64,000 nt of DNA from positions 945,001 through 1,009,000 of the forward strand of contig JASJOG010000116.1 in assembly GCA_030142905.1 (NCBI GenBank), given 5' to 3'. Every line of letters begins with the position of its first letter. Positions within the stretch are counted from its first letter, which is position 1. Made by a program: the position numbers and the translations under genes. The notes under the pieces were generated by a model. The model was not told the DNA's origin and did no database searches. It saw only the letters and a program-made list of their open reading frames with translations. The stretch is from Heliopora coerulea. Its lineage: Eukaryota > Cnidaria > Anthozoa > Scleralcyonacea > Helioporidae. Below are positions 46,469 to 57,984 of this stretch, piece after piece.

Positions 46469-47047
46469 TTGATGACGTTTTTTGAAGACGAAGATCTGAT
46501 TGGTTATCGATTTTCACTGTTGAAGAATGTATTGACGATGGAACGAAACGATAGGAATGTAGGTTGGGTAAGTGAGTTGAGTTCGCGGTGCAAAAGCTGT
46601 TTGCCACCCGTCAATGAAGGTTCGACCAGCAGTAAGGGAATACCAACCTGCATGAAAATTTTGTCCATTTTTGGACACAAAGCACTGGATGAGAAACTTT
46701 TGCGGCATAACATCATAAGGCGTCGTTCAAACACCGCAAGGTTTGTGCGGAACCTGATGTCGAAGAGCCTTGCCACTGTGCAAACGCCAGGGTTTCGTAC
46801 TGAAGATTTGGAGAAATTGTCTTTGGAGGAGCTGTGTCAACTGAGAGAGTCTTTCACAAAGAAACTGGCGGACAAAACGAGGGAACGGGACCAGGAAGTG
46901 GAGATAAAACTCAATGAGATGAAGAGAAGAGTGCAATTCATGTCAGATATCAGAAATATTGAACATGCTGCTAAAAATATTTTAAAACCATGTGTGAATG
47001 TTTTGCCGGATTCTGATGACATGGCTAGGGTGTTGTTGCTAAATTAA
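46469..47047 (+). CDS. Hypothetical 192-residue protein, unrecognised
   Basis: A single open frame of 192 codons stands in a gene-poor stretch with no visible introns. The N-terminal half is basic with several Cys (SSRCKSCLPPVNEG). Residues about 110-160 are strongly charged with heptad-like Leu spacing (LEKLSLEELCQLRESFTKKL), suggesting a coiled coil. No signal peptide or membrane segment is present. An internal Met at residue 24 (MERNDRNVGW) is an alternative start. No AATAAA was found within 300 bases downstream. Length and charged composition favour real coding, but a chance or decayed ORF is possible. Confidence 0.42.
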   Translation: MMTFFEDEDLIGYRFSLLKNVLTMERNDRNVGWVSELSSRCKSCLPPVNEGSTSSKGIPTCMKILSIFGHKALDEKLLRHNIIRRRSNTARFVRNLMSKSLATVQTPGFRTEDLEKLSLEELCQLRESFTKKLADKTRERDQEVEIKLNEMKRRVQFMSDIRNIEHAAKNILKPCVNVLPDSDDMARVLLLN

Positions 47048-47505
47048 AAATTGTGTTTTACTCTCTCTGGTTACAGTAAATCATCATTAGATGGAAAACT
47101 GTTTTAATTCATCATTCCCATCAAAGCTATACCAACGTAATTTACGAAACTACTATCAAGTTGCATTTGAAACATCAAAAATTAATTCTTTCGTTTTTGT
47201 CACAATTTCATTTCCTCGACCTTTCACCGTCTAATCAAGGTGAAAGAATCAATATGGTTTATGCCTAAACGTCTCCCCAAACTAAATTGGCATTCCGGAA
47301 AAATTCAAGATCAAGACTGATCGGGATGCTTTTAAACTAGAGCCGCTATCAGATCTTAACCAATAAAGAGGTGTGTATGGCTATAAGTGTGTGTCTGATC
47401 AGACCAGACGGCTTGAACCATGTTGGACCTTTGACCACGTCAGGGCAAATTACAATGAGGTTTCTTCAATATTGTCGCGAGCGAGGATCCAGGCGGGAAT
47501 CTCAA
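47048..47505. other. Intergenic, nothing recognised
   Basis: AT-rich sequence without ORF, repeat structure or clear regulatory signal, between the orphan ORF and the retroelement. Confidence 0.4.
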
Positions 47506-47572
47506 TTTCAGAACAAATATTAATGCCCAGCAAAGTACACGCAATAAGGCCATGATTTGGAAAAGAAATAAG

Positions 47573-47630
47573 TTTATTAACAGGACTAACGTTTCGTTGC
47601 GTCTCGCAACATCATCAGAGTATGAATAAA
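47573..47630 (-). ncRNA. Hammerhead-ribozyme-like motif
   Basis: On the minus strand CTGATGA (47618-47612) is followed by a stem-loop GTTGCG-AGA-CGCAAC, then GAAAC, a GTTA loop and GTC. This gives the two catalytic boxes, stem II and a two-bp stem III (AC with GT), with cleavage expected after GTC. Distal stem I can form from TTTATT (47630-47625) and AATAAA (47578-47573), with an internal loop. One extra T stands between CTGATGA and stem II, and the 1.1-2.1 pair is C-T, so activity may be lost. Confidence 0.55.
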
Positions 47631-47716
47631 TTAAACGGGTATAGTATTTACAAGGTTAGAGGTATAAAGTAGGTGTTATATTACAAGAGTATGGGAAACG
47701 GAAATGGATAGAGCTG

Positions 47717-48415
47717 TTAAAAGAGAGAGAGAGGAACAGAGCTAAGATTGGCATTCAAGGAAGGTTTAAGTTTAGAAATAATAAGACTTTCTCTTACCAA
47801 AAGTTCAGAGGCAGAAGAACAGGAGGATAGGATTTTGAAGTCGTTGAGTGATGCAGTGTGGCCAGTCTCAGTGAGATGAGTTAAAATGCTGGAAGGTGAT
47901 GGGTTAAGAAGCTTTTTACCTGTCAGGGCAGAGACTCCTAGATGATCAGAGGCTCGTGTATGTAAGTGGCGGGCCGTTTGGCCCACATACAATGCGGAGC
48001 AGCATTGACACGTGTAAGAATAAACAATACGAGACCTCAGAGCTTTAGGAGTCCTGTCCTTAAAGTTAAAAAGATGAGCAAGTCGCTTGCCTGGTTGAAA
48101 AACGAAACGAATACTGATGTGAGGGTAAGCTGAGGAGCACAATTTTAAAATTTGAGTGCGGATTTGAAGAGAGTGACAACCAGTGAAGGGAAGAGAAAAG
48201 TATAAGACCTTTTTGGAGACTGTGTGAAGGACTGGTTTGGATGTGAAGGTTTTGTTCAAGAAAAGAGAAACGCATTTATCAAATAAATGGGTAGGAAAGC
48301 CATTGGTTTTAAAGATATTTTTTAGCATTTCAAGTTCTTTGTGGAAATTTTCGTAACTAGAGCAGATGTTGAAACAGCGATGGAGTAGTTTTAACTTATT
48401 TCTTTTCCAAATCAT
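47717..48415 (-). pseudogene. Penelope-like element protein fragment with GIY-YIG endonuclease
   Basis: The frame is 232 codons. Residues 1 to about 120 resemble the thumb/linker region after the reverse transcriptase (LKNIFKTNGFPTHLFDKC). Residues 131-215 form a GIY-YIG nuclease: IVYSYTC, then LYVGQTARHLHTR, and the terminal helix LLVRESLIISKLKPSLN with the expected Glu. The first seven codons come from the inverted repeat, so the Met is not a native start. Intact GIY-YIG-like ends without a polymerase mean a dead copy. Confidence 0.75.
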
Positions 48416-48461
48416 GGCCTTATTGCGTGTACTTTGCTAGGCATTAATATTTGTTCTGAAA

Positions 48462-50516
48462 ATAAGGTTTCTCTTGTGCTGAAATGGCTCGAAAGTTCAT
48501 GAATAGACTAAATAAATCAGGTTGCTCTGAGGTTGGTCATGAATGTACGTGTTACTCGCAAACGTGCAAAATGCAATTAAGCTTTTGGTTTGCAGAGAGA
48601 AAAAAACCGTTAACTGGACACAAAGTTTTGTGGTTTTCACTAGCGAGATAGGCCTAAGCACAACGATATACGTAAGTTAAAACCACTGATCTCGTCACGG
48701 AGAACTGTTGAATTTCTTAGTACAATATCACAATCGTTTGTGATAACCAGGTTTGACACTTGACTGCGGGAATGTTGAAAGGATGACAACATTGAAATTT
48801 GTTCAGGTAATAATTATCTGCGCAGCAACATTAAGGCTGAAAAATTGGCCTTGGGTGTTTTTTGTTTGGTTTTTTTTTTTGTTTTTTTGTGGGTTTTTTT
48901 TTTTTTTATTTTTTCTTGTTTATTTTTAGTATTTCAGAAGTATATCAGACAAAAGTCTGATAAACTTCAAGTGCAAAGTGTAGATGTTAACGCGTGGTGG
49001 AAACGAGGCGTGGGAAAGCACGCGTGCTTTCATTACAATTCAAAGTTGTTAGAGGTTTTTTTTCCTTTTTTGCCCTATTATTTTAAAGAATAAACCACTT
49101 ATCAGTTTTCTGAAAAAGTTGACGAATGCCACTTTATCTAATTAACGATAATTTGTTAGGTATTGCTAACTCCTGGTAGACTCTTCTTAGTACTGTAGTT
49201 TAATTACTCTGTTCTTTATCGAACTAGACTTCACCTCTCCATTTGGAGCTAGGGATGAACCAGACGCATATCATCATCGAAGGATTTGATTTAGTGCCTT
49301 GCTAAGCATCCAAAACTAGACCCGATCTCCAGTCGTGAGGTATTGAAGCATTTTCTCAATCAAGAAACCTCGTTTGCTCTCTTGCTGATCTTCATTGCGT
49401 TAGGACCACTCCATTCCAACCATTGTATTTCTATCTATTTTGGTCCTTGTTAAAGTTGAAAAATAAATAAATTAACCGTTGTTAAAAACAGTAAGATTTG
49501 TTTTGTTGATCCGATTTCCCACGGTTTGATTTATCAGATTTTCTGATTCACGAACATTTGTGCACTTCAGTACTCTCTAAACTGAAAGACATTCGTGTAT
49601 TATTGCTGCAGAGCTGAGAGCACTGTGTAAACCGTAAATGTAAGATAACTTACAAGTGGTACCAAAAAAACTACGTTTTAACTCATGTCTGTCAACTGCT
49701 CATGACAGCCTTTTGGCCATTGCTAACTGAAATCTCAAGGGTAGGAAAGCAATGATATTTTTGGGTGAAAAATTGAAATGCTAGTAATGTTAGTCTATGA
49801 TATACAGTTGAAGTCTGTCTTCACCTGTCCATTGGAAACATGTATGTGGAAACGTTGAGTTGTGGGCAACATATTTTTTAATTTTCAGAAGCACAGCTTG
49901 CTTCTTTTTTGCACGTGTTTTAGCATGGCCTTGAAACATTGGATTTTGAGTAGAGACAAGGCTTCTGTGGCACTTTCAACGATGTAAATGGAAATTACCC
50001 TGGGGTTTAACTGCGGAGTAAAGTATGTATTCTGAGATTAACGTTGCTGTCTAAATTCTTTTACCATGACATTTTCATTATTTCGACTCCCCACCTTCTC
50101 CTGACGAGTTTGAAATTTTTCTTGAGCATCTGAGATGACGAAGAAGCACTAAATAACAGCGCGCGTTTGTAATGCATTCAAAAAGGGAAACTTACAGTCC
50201 CCACTGAAAAACCGCGATAACAGCATTTCTTGTTCGATGAAGTTGACATGTCCCATACACTAACTACGTCCTGGGTTGTTGGATCTATGAACGCTACCGA
50301 TAAATAGGTTTGCATTCACAATTGTAGTTTTACGCGTAATTGCAGGTGAATAGTAACCCACTAAGATTTTTTTCTGCGTTTTTTCGTAGCGCGAATTTTC
50401 AGTCACGTGGTTTACTTCCCGACTCAACCTCGACCCAGATCGTTTCAAGGTGTTTTTGTTTCATATTTGGAGTTTTTGCAAGAGTATCCAAAGTGGATAA
50501 ATTTAGTTGAAGTACG
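48462..50516. other. Intergenic upstream of MIPEP
   Basis: Gene-poor and AT-rich, with a T-rich tract at 48858-48930. The MIPEP promoter should lie near the 3' edge, but no convincing element is seen. Short ORFs show no domain. Confidence 0.45.
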
Positions 50517-53500
50517 ATGAGATTCTTTGGTTTAAAATTTCAACGAAATTTTACCCAGAACGTTTCACGAAGAACATTTCTAAGTCATTTTAATGCAAGA
50601 ACAGTTTCTACCTGGGGTCAACTGACAAACGCTTTTGATGGCCAACATGCCAGGTTTAGCTTTCCAAAGACCACTGGTTTATTTGGACTTTGTGAACTGA
50701 AGGATAGCTCTGGCTTCGATATCCTGCGTGACAAGGTATTGATGGAATCATCAAGGCTTGTGGATGATGCCTTGGAGATGTCAGATAACATTAAAAATGG
50801 AAAAGAGTCCGCAGTTAATGTGATAAGAAAATTTGATAATTTGTCCAACACCGTTTGTAACGTTGCAGATTTGGCAGAATTTGTGAGACTTACCCACCCA
50901 AATGAGGATTATCGGGAGAGAGCTGAGGAAGCAAGCCTTTCCATTAATGCCTATGTTGAGAAACTCAATACCAATGTTGAGTTATATAAGGCTTTACAAG
51001 TCGCCTTGCAATGTACTGCCAGCTTGGAGTTAGATGAAGAAAGTCAGCATGTTGCAGAATCATTAAAATTTGACTTTGAACAAAGTGGAATCCATCTAGA
51101 TGAAGAGAAACGTAGAAATTTTGTGAAGATTCAAGATACTATATTAAGGCTTGGAAGTCAGTTTGTTGCTGGTGCTTCAGCACCAGTGTTATACCCAAAG
51201 AACCTATGGCCTCGTAATATGAAACATGGGTTCCATGTTGATGATGAATGCATACAGATTGATGGTCTGTGTTGTGATTCTTCTGACCATTTGCTTCGTA
51301 AACTTGTATATAAAGCATACATGCATCCTAATCCTTCACAACTATCAGTCCTGGACAATCTTCTTCAAGCACGTCATGACCTTGCCAAACTGGTGGGTTT
51401 CCCATCATTCTTGAGCCGAACGCTCCGTGGAACAATGGCTGAAACTCCAGATGCAGTCTATGAATTTCTCACATCATTGGCTGAAAAGATCTATCCTGTA
51501 GCTAGGACAGATTGTGAGCTGCTATCAGAATTCAAGAAGACTTCATCTGGTAATTCTGACACTACCATCATGCCATGGGATACACAATATTTTACTAGCC
51601 TGGCAAAGTCACAATTAATGAACCAGCATTCTTTGGTATTTAGTGAACATTTTTCTTTGGGAACATGCATGGAAGGTCTGAATATGATATTTCAAAATAT
51701 TTATGGTATTACTTTAGAGCCAACAGAGGTAGAGCCAGGAGAGGTCTGGCATCCACTTGTCATTAAGTTGACTGTTAGACATGAAGATGAAGGAATTCTT
51801 GGGTATATTTACTGTGACTTGTATTACCGCTCAAGTAAAGTACAGCAAGATTGTCATTTCACCATAAGAGGTATGTTAACATTTTCTATAATGAACAACA
51901 TGGTGATACAATTGTAAATATAATTCTTGTGTACATACCTATATCTGTAAAATTATATACATATGTGTATAATATACATGTAAATATACAGGTATTATAT
52001 TTGTGTATGCATATAATTATGAATATATATATGCATATGCATGATGTTTTATAAAATTCTGTAACTTGTGTTCACCCTGTTGTATCTTACCTGAAGTTAG
52101 TGTTTAAAAATTTTTTGTCATAGGTGGATGTAGACTTCCAGATGGTTGTTATCAACATCCGGTTGTATGCATAGTTTGTAATTTTCCATCTCCTAAGCAA
52201 TATATGGTAACCCTACTAACCCACAGTATGATTGAGAATCTGTTCCATGAAATGGGACATGCTATGCATTCAATGTTGGGAAGAACCCAATATCAGCATG
52301 TTACTGGTACTCGTACTGCAACAGATTTGGTTGAAGTTCCATCAATCTTTATGGAGTATTATGTCTGGGATTCATCAATTCTTCATCAGTTTGCTAGACA
52401 TCACCAGTCTGGCAAGCCACTGCCTCTAAAGGCTGCTGTGAAACTTTGTCAGTCAAGAAACCTGTTCTCATCATTAGAAATGCAAACACAAGTTTTTTAT
52501 TCCATGTTGGATCATCAGTATCATAGTGAACATCCACTGGGGAAGTCGACAACAAAAATTTTGAGTGATCTTCAACAAAAGTATACATCAATACCTTACA
52601 TTGAAGGTAAAGAGGTTAACCTTTGCATTTCAGTTCCTTTTTGTAAGTAACGTATTGAATACATGTTTATAAAATTGATTGTCTAAATTAGTGTAGATCA
52701 TCTTGTAATGTAGGCTATTATCTTAGGAATCTATCAGTCTGCATGGCCTTCAAATAGTAACAGCACAACAGAGGAAATAGGTCAAAATTTCAGCCAAGAA
52801 ATGTGTTAAGTAACTAATTTCAGTACATGATTCTGGAATTTTAGCCACATCTTAACTAATGTGTATACATTTAGTGAGTTAGTTCCACCTATTTCCTATA
52901 AATGACTGCCTCCACCCTGAACTGCATTAAATCATTTTGAGTTTTTCATTTAACTGTTATTTTAACTAAAGTACATAATCTACTGTTATAATAAATTATA
53001 ATTATATGTTCATATCTTCTTTCAAGCTTACTGAAAGAAATACTAAATGCATTTCTGTGTTTGAATACTGTGACCCAAAAAGCCAACTTGTTGCAAGAGT
53101 TGAGCAAGAGCAAAATGCCAGTCATAAGGTGGTTTTTTATAGACAAACCCATCTGATATTACTTTCATAAAAGAATAAGATATAGAGCTCAGTTGTATAC
53201 TCAGACATTTTCCACAAATTTCTTATTAATCCAAGATCAAGCTAATTGCACTTTGAGCAACCAGTCTCTGCAGAACACTGGACAATTAGAGAAGGCTAGG
53301 TTTTCTAAGAGCAGATAGCCAATTAGGGCATAGCTCAACTTGACTATCTTTCAAAGAAAATGAGGAAGGGGGTGATTTGTATGCATGTAATTGTTTTAAT
53401 ACAACTTTTCAGTTTTGTTAATTTTTAAATCAAACATTGCATTTTTGGTTCAGGCACTGCATGGCAACAAAGGTTTTCTCATCTTCATGGTGGCTATGCT

Positions 53501-53734
53501 GGTCGATATTACTCATACTTATGGTGCAGAGCTGTTGCATCACAGATTTGGAATCAATGGTTTAGAAAGGAACCATTATCAAGAGAGGCAGGGGAGAGAT
53601 ACAGAGGTAAATTTCTACAACATGGTGGAGGACATGATGCAAAGGATCTGGTGGAAGACATGTTAGGAAGGAAAATTACTGTAGGCGACTTAGTGAATGC
53701 CTTAGAACGTGAACTAACCACAGGGTCAATCTGA
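50517..53734 (+). CDS. MIPEP: Mitochondrial intermediate peptidase (M3 metallopeptidase)
   Basis: Three exons (50517-51870, 52124-52606, 53454-53734) sum to 2118 nt, 705 residues, close to the human 713. Residues 1-32 are rich in Arg, Phe and Ser without acids, as expected for a mitochondrial presequence. The M3 catalytic motif HEMGH is at 493-497 with the third zinc ligand Glu in VEVPSIFMEYY about 25 residues on. Strong family matches include MLGRTQYQHVTGTRTATDL and the C-terminal GGYAGRYYSYLWCRAVASQI. In the matrix it removes an octapeptide from precursors already cut by the general processing peptidase. The gene is intron-poor: exon 1 alone encodes 451 residues. AATAAA follows at 53835. 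Confidence 0.95.
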
Positions 53735-53834
53735 TTATGAAAATTGTGGATCTGAAGAAAGATTATTGTCATTGTATAAGTAATATTTCCATCGAAAAAC
53801 TAAAAAATAACTTGCTGGAAGGTTTTTTTCTTTA

Positions 53835-53840
53835 AATAAA
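53835..53840 (+). terminator. AATAAA poly(A) signal of MIPEP
   Basis: It lies 101 nt past the MIPEP stop and only 99 nt before the SPRTN start codon, so the SPRTN promoter probably overlaps the MIPEP 3' end. Confidence 0.6.
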
Positions 53841-53938
53841 GATTGATCTTTCCAAATTGTTTCAACCATTTTTTGAATTTAATCAAGCCCTGTTACAAGT
53901 GGTTTGGAGACTGGGTACTAAGGTACAGAGTGGGCGAA

Positions 53939-56900
53939 ATGGAGGACGAAGACTTCGCATTTGCTTTGTCACTTGAAGATGAGTTATCACTAGGTTTTGA
54001 AAATAGTACAGCAACAAAGTCCAGCCGTAAAAGGGAACATTCAAGTTCTATTGTGGACGAATGCTGGGAAACTATTGACCCAACACCAAACATTAGACAA
54101 CTGTTTTTAGAATTTAACGACACTTACTTCGAAGGAAAGTTGGCTGGTTGTGAAGTCAAGTGGAGCCCAAGAATGACATTGTAAATACGAGTTTAGAAAT
54201 AGATTTCATAGAATATATTACTAGGTGACAATTTGAGTATTAAAAATTTGTGATGGACGATATCACAAGAACGTTTTATGATGGTATCTCTAGTTAATAT
54301 AGTATGTAATAAGTGAATGTTTGTGATCAGTTTAAACTTTGTATATTTAGGTGCGCTGGCCTGTGTTGTTATGAAGGTCGTGGTGGACTTTGTTCCATTA
54401 GACTTAGTGTACCTCTACTTAAACTTCGTCCCAGGAGAGATCTTGTACAAACTCTTTTAGTAAGTTTACATAAAACATTGTTTAAATTGAGAATTTTAAA
54501 TACCTAAGAGTAGACAACAACAAACTTAGAGTAGACTTATAAGTATAATTTGTTTCTTCTAGCTTTAATTCTCTTTAAACAAAAAGCAAAATACTGATCA
54601 CAAAATGATAATATATTCAAGTGAATGAGCTTTTGAATAAAATATTAGTCATCTGGCTAAAGAAGTTTACAGATATTTTATATGCAAATAAAATATTCTA
54701 GGATAGTTAAACACAAACATAAAATCAATTTTTTTAAAAGATGACATGACAGCAGTTAGAATGTGTCAGTTGGAATGTATTAGAAAATAAATCCCTTGGA
54801 TGTATAATGTTCAGTGGTATATTTAATGTTTTAGTTTTGAAGATTTAAGTGTCAATTTAGGGATTCTATAAATTTTGACTTCATTGCTACAATTCATTGA
54901 CACAATGTGCAGGTAATCTGAATAGATGTTGAAAAAGAACTGAAGACTCTTTCTTCTACATCTTTGTTCACTAACTTGGCCATAAGCATTTAAATAATTT
55001 TAAATAAGTAATTGAAATATATTGTTTAACCATTTGGTTAAGTTATGTGGTGGAATATCTATCTATGTTTTATTGAATTGAGACACCAGTCATTTACAGT
55101 ATTGGGAATTATTCATTTTTTAATTATTTCTAGCATGAGATGATCCATGCCTTACTCTTTGTAACGCACAACAACAAGGTACGTTATGCTATCATCTGAA
55201 CATTTTAATTGGTGAATGGTTTGGGCAAATTATGATTGTTGGTTTTTTGGCCTCTTTCTTTGTCAAAAATTCAGGATCATGATGCCCATGGACCAGAATT
55301 CCATAAACATATGCATCGTATTAACAAACAAAGTGGAGCTAGTATTACTGTAAGTGTGTGGTAATTTTAAGATTTTATTGAATATTTAAGAATGGATGAA
55401 TGCAGCTTTGCTTGTTTGTTTTGACTATGATGCTTGAGTGTTGCTTTGAAATAATGACAGCATATAACTCAAAATTTACCAGGGTTGGTAGGGATTTTAC
55501 TAGAGATTTAATGTGATATAAATTGGTACTGACTATCCCTTCTCAAAATAGTCATCTTTTTCTTTCCCATTTCTGGCAGTTGAAGTGGTTGCTTGGATTT
55601 TGCACTTTATGCTTTCTTTTACTTCCTGTTTTAATTAATAAAATGAGTTTTAAATGACAACTTTGGTTAGTTAAATTTTTAACATTAAACCTTATGTTGC
55701 AGGTTTATCACAATTTCCATGATGAGGTAAGCAATTATTGTTTATCAGATAAAGTTCTACAAGTACTGTAGTGCTTTTCCTAGACCAGAAAAATGTCTAA
55801 AAATTTGGAATAATGTGAAGGCTGAAAAGTGAAATAGATTAAAGTAGGAAAAAGAAAGTGCTGCTGAGCAGGCAGTTCTGAGCAAAGCAGAGAAAGTTTT
55901 AAGTGAAAGCCTTTCATCAGAGTAATAAATCTGAGGAAAATTTTAAATAAAAGCATTAAATCATTTCCCTCCAAAGGTAGCCTTTTACAATTTTATTCTA
56001 GCTAATGCAAGACAATTTTAACCCAAGGTGTAAGGGGATGATTTTATTCTAGCTAATAGCACTAACACCAGGCAATTCTGTTCTTAGTAATACCTGTTGA
56101 TCTTATTCAAGCAAGTGCCCAACAAGTTTACACAGCTCCCAGAAATGTCTGGGAAAGAAAACGTTAAAACCTGCTGTTTTCTCACAGGTATACTTTCCTT
56201 CAAGTTCAGAAAAGATCTGGATATCAATTTTGGGGAGGATGCATTTATCCCATACCAAACCTGAATGAAAATTGATGAATTTATCATTTTCGTAATCATT
56301 ATGGGTATTTTCATTGGTGAGGATTTATTCAGTTTTACAAGGGAGCTTTGCCATCCCACGAGTCTTTTACAAATCATGGCCAAGCCATAATATTGTGAAC
56401 TTTGAAAAAGAATGGTGGTGATAGCTGTGAATATTAACTTTAATTAATATTGACTTTCTGTAAATCTGAGAACACTGTATTGACTTATATTTCAATTGAA
56501 TAACAATCCCAGGTAAATTTGTATCGTCAGCACTGGTGGCGTTGTAATGGTCCATGCCAGAAACGATCCCCATATTATGGGATGGTAAAACGTGCCATGA
56601 ATAGAGCACCTTCAGAAAGAGACCAATGGTGGGCTGATCATCAGCGCACATGTGGTGGGACCTACAGCAAAGTCAAGGAACCTGATGATTATGGGAACAA
56701 GAAAAGAAAAATCAGTGATGAAACTAGAAACTCAAAAAGTAAAAATAATTCACCAGGTTTTCAGATGCCAAAGATTTATGACCTGTGGAGAAAAGAAAAT
56801 TCAGCTGATACCAATTTGCTGATAAAGGAGAAGGAAAACAATACGCAGAACTCAAATACTGAAAGTGCATCAGCTGTGATACCTTTTGCTGGTAAAGGTT

Positions 56901-57373
56901 TTGTATTGGGTTCCTGTAAAGATGAAAATTCTACAGACACTGGACCTAGGTCATCCAATGGCAGGAAGTCTCTGTTTAGAAATGAAAAAGTGGAAAAAAA
57001 TATTGGAGGTGTAAAGACTGTGAAAAGCAGTGTTAATAGTAATGTGATACCTTCAAAAAGTACTTTTTTAAATGCAGGTAAATTAGGGTTACTAAATGAT
57101 TTGGATGAAAATAGCAAGACTGGCAAACAGAAAAAGAACAGGGATAAAAAGGTGAAGAAAAAGAATAATTTAGACAATAATGGTGAATTGACAATAATTG
57201 ATGCCTTTAAAACAGTTGGTATGACAAAGAAGAAGGCTCCAATTGTAATAGATGTCAGTCCTGTCAAACCTGAAGTTTTGTCCTCTGTTGTACATTTAGT
57301 ATCATGCCCTGTATGCCACGTTGATGTCCAGAAAAACCACATAAATTCACACCTTGACAATTGCCTATCATAA
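53939..57373 (+). CDS. SPRTN: SprT-like DNA-protein crosslink protease
   Basis: Six exons (53939-54180, 54351-54459, 55134-55178, 55275-55349, 55703-55726, 56513-57373) sum to 1356 nt, 451 residues (human 489, from memory). The SprT domain covers about 35-215 with zinc-protease motif HEMIH at 118-122 and HDAHGPEFHKHMHRI supplying the third His. The zinc-binding part has HWWRCNGPCQKRSPYYG and a later TCGGTY. The tail contains an SHP box (VIPFAGKGFVLG, near residue 287) that binds p97/VCP and a C-terminal UBZ4 zinc finger (CPVC...HLDNC, near 430-449). The protein degrades proteins crosslinked to DNA during replication. A clear PIP box (Qxx[ILM]xxFF) is not seen. Start MEDEDFAFAL matches the family; an in-frame upstream Met at 53843 is rejected. 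Confidence 0.95.
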
Positions 57374-57984
57374 AGCTTATTTGTTTAGAAAAGTTAAATA
57401 TTCCATTTTAAAATAGAAAGAAAAGTATTTTTATGAGATAACATCCAAAAAACATTGTACATATTGTTTTAATTGATTTTAGATGTTTAGGTTATGTGAT
57501 ATTTGATAGCATGATGTTTGAATTAAAGAGTCAAAAGTGGTTTTGGCAGTGCTGTTAAAAATTAGCATATAGTCCTAAAACATAGATATCAATTTAGTAT
57601 CACTACAAACCTGGAGATTTTTCAAGGGTGAAGCCCAAAATAATTTTAGATGCAGTTTGCGTTATGTGCACAAAAATGGGAATCGAGAAAACACATCTCT
57701 CTCGCGCCACTTCCCCAGCCAAAAGAAAAAAGACATTCATCAAACCTTACACCTTCAGGGATATCTTGTAATGTCTAGTACTAAATCAATCAATCATTAC
57801 AGACAAAAAGAAAAAACACTATCTGCTTGTGTGGGATACTACGTAGAGATCCTTGTTCACTTGTTCCATAGCTTGTTCCCAGGACATTTTCCTAGCCTTA
57901 AGTTGGAGGACTACCATTATCCATTACAATATCCACTTGTAATCCCGTGACTTACGCCTATTTTGCAGTGCTACTGAAATCAAA
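57374..57984. other. Intergenic SPRTN-DHRS7
   Basis: About 610 bases. An AATTAAAG near 57520 could serve as the SPRTN poly(A) signal. A TTTTGCAG just before the DHRS7-like start (about 57962-57968) could be a splice acceptor of an untranslated 5' exon. No coding signal is visible. Confidence 0.4.

Larger units (their letters stand above)
47506..48461 (-). mobile_element. 5'-truncated Penelope-like retroelement with inverted flanks
   Basis: A 956-bp unit encodes the C-terminal part of a Penelope-like protein on the minus strand. It is bounded by 69-bp inverted repeats, 47506-47574 and 48393-48461, that differ at one base. The reverse transcriptase core is missing. Inside the 3' end lies a hammerhead-like motif followed by AATAAA. 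Penelope elements are known for 5' truncation, partly inverted terminal copies and terminal hammerhead motifs. No clear target duplication was found. Confidence 0.75.

Noticed and set aside
53843..53938. Upstream in-frame Met extending SPRTN by 32 residues
   Set aside because: It would start next to the MIPEP poly(A) signal and adds sequence unlike the family; MEDEDFAFAL is the typical start.
56776..57360. 194-codon Phe-rich minus-strand ORF
   Set aside because: It is antisense to the Lys-rich tail of SPRTN; Lys codons AAA/AAG read as Phe/Leu.
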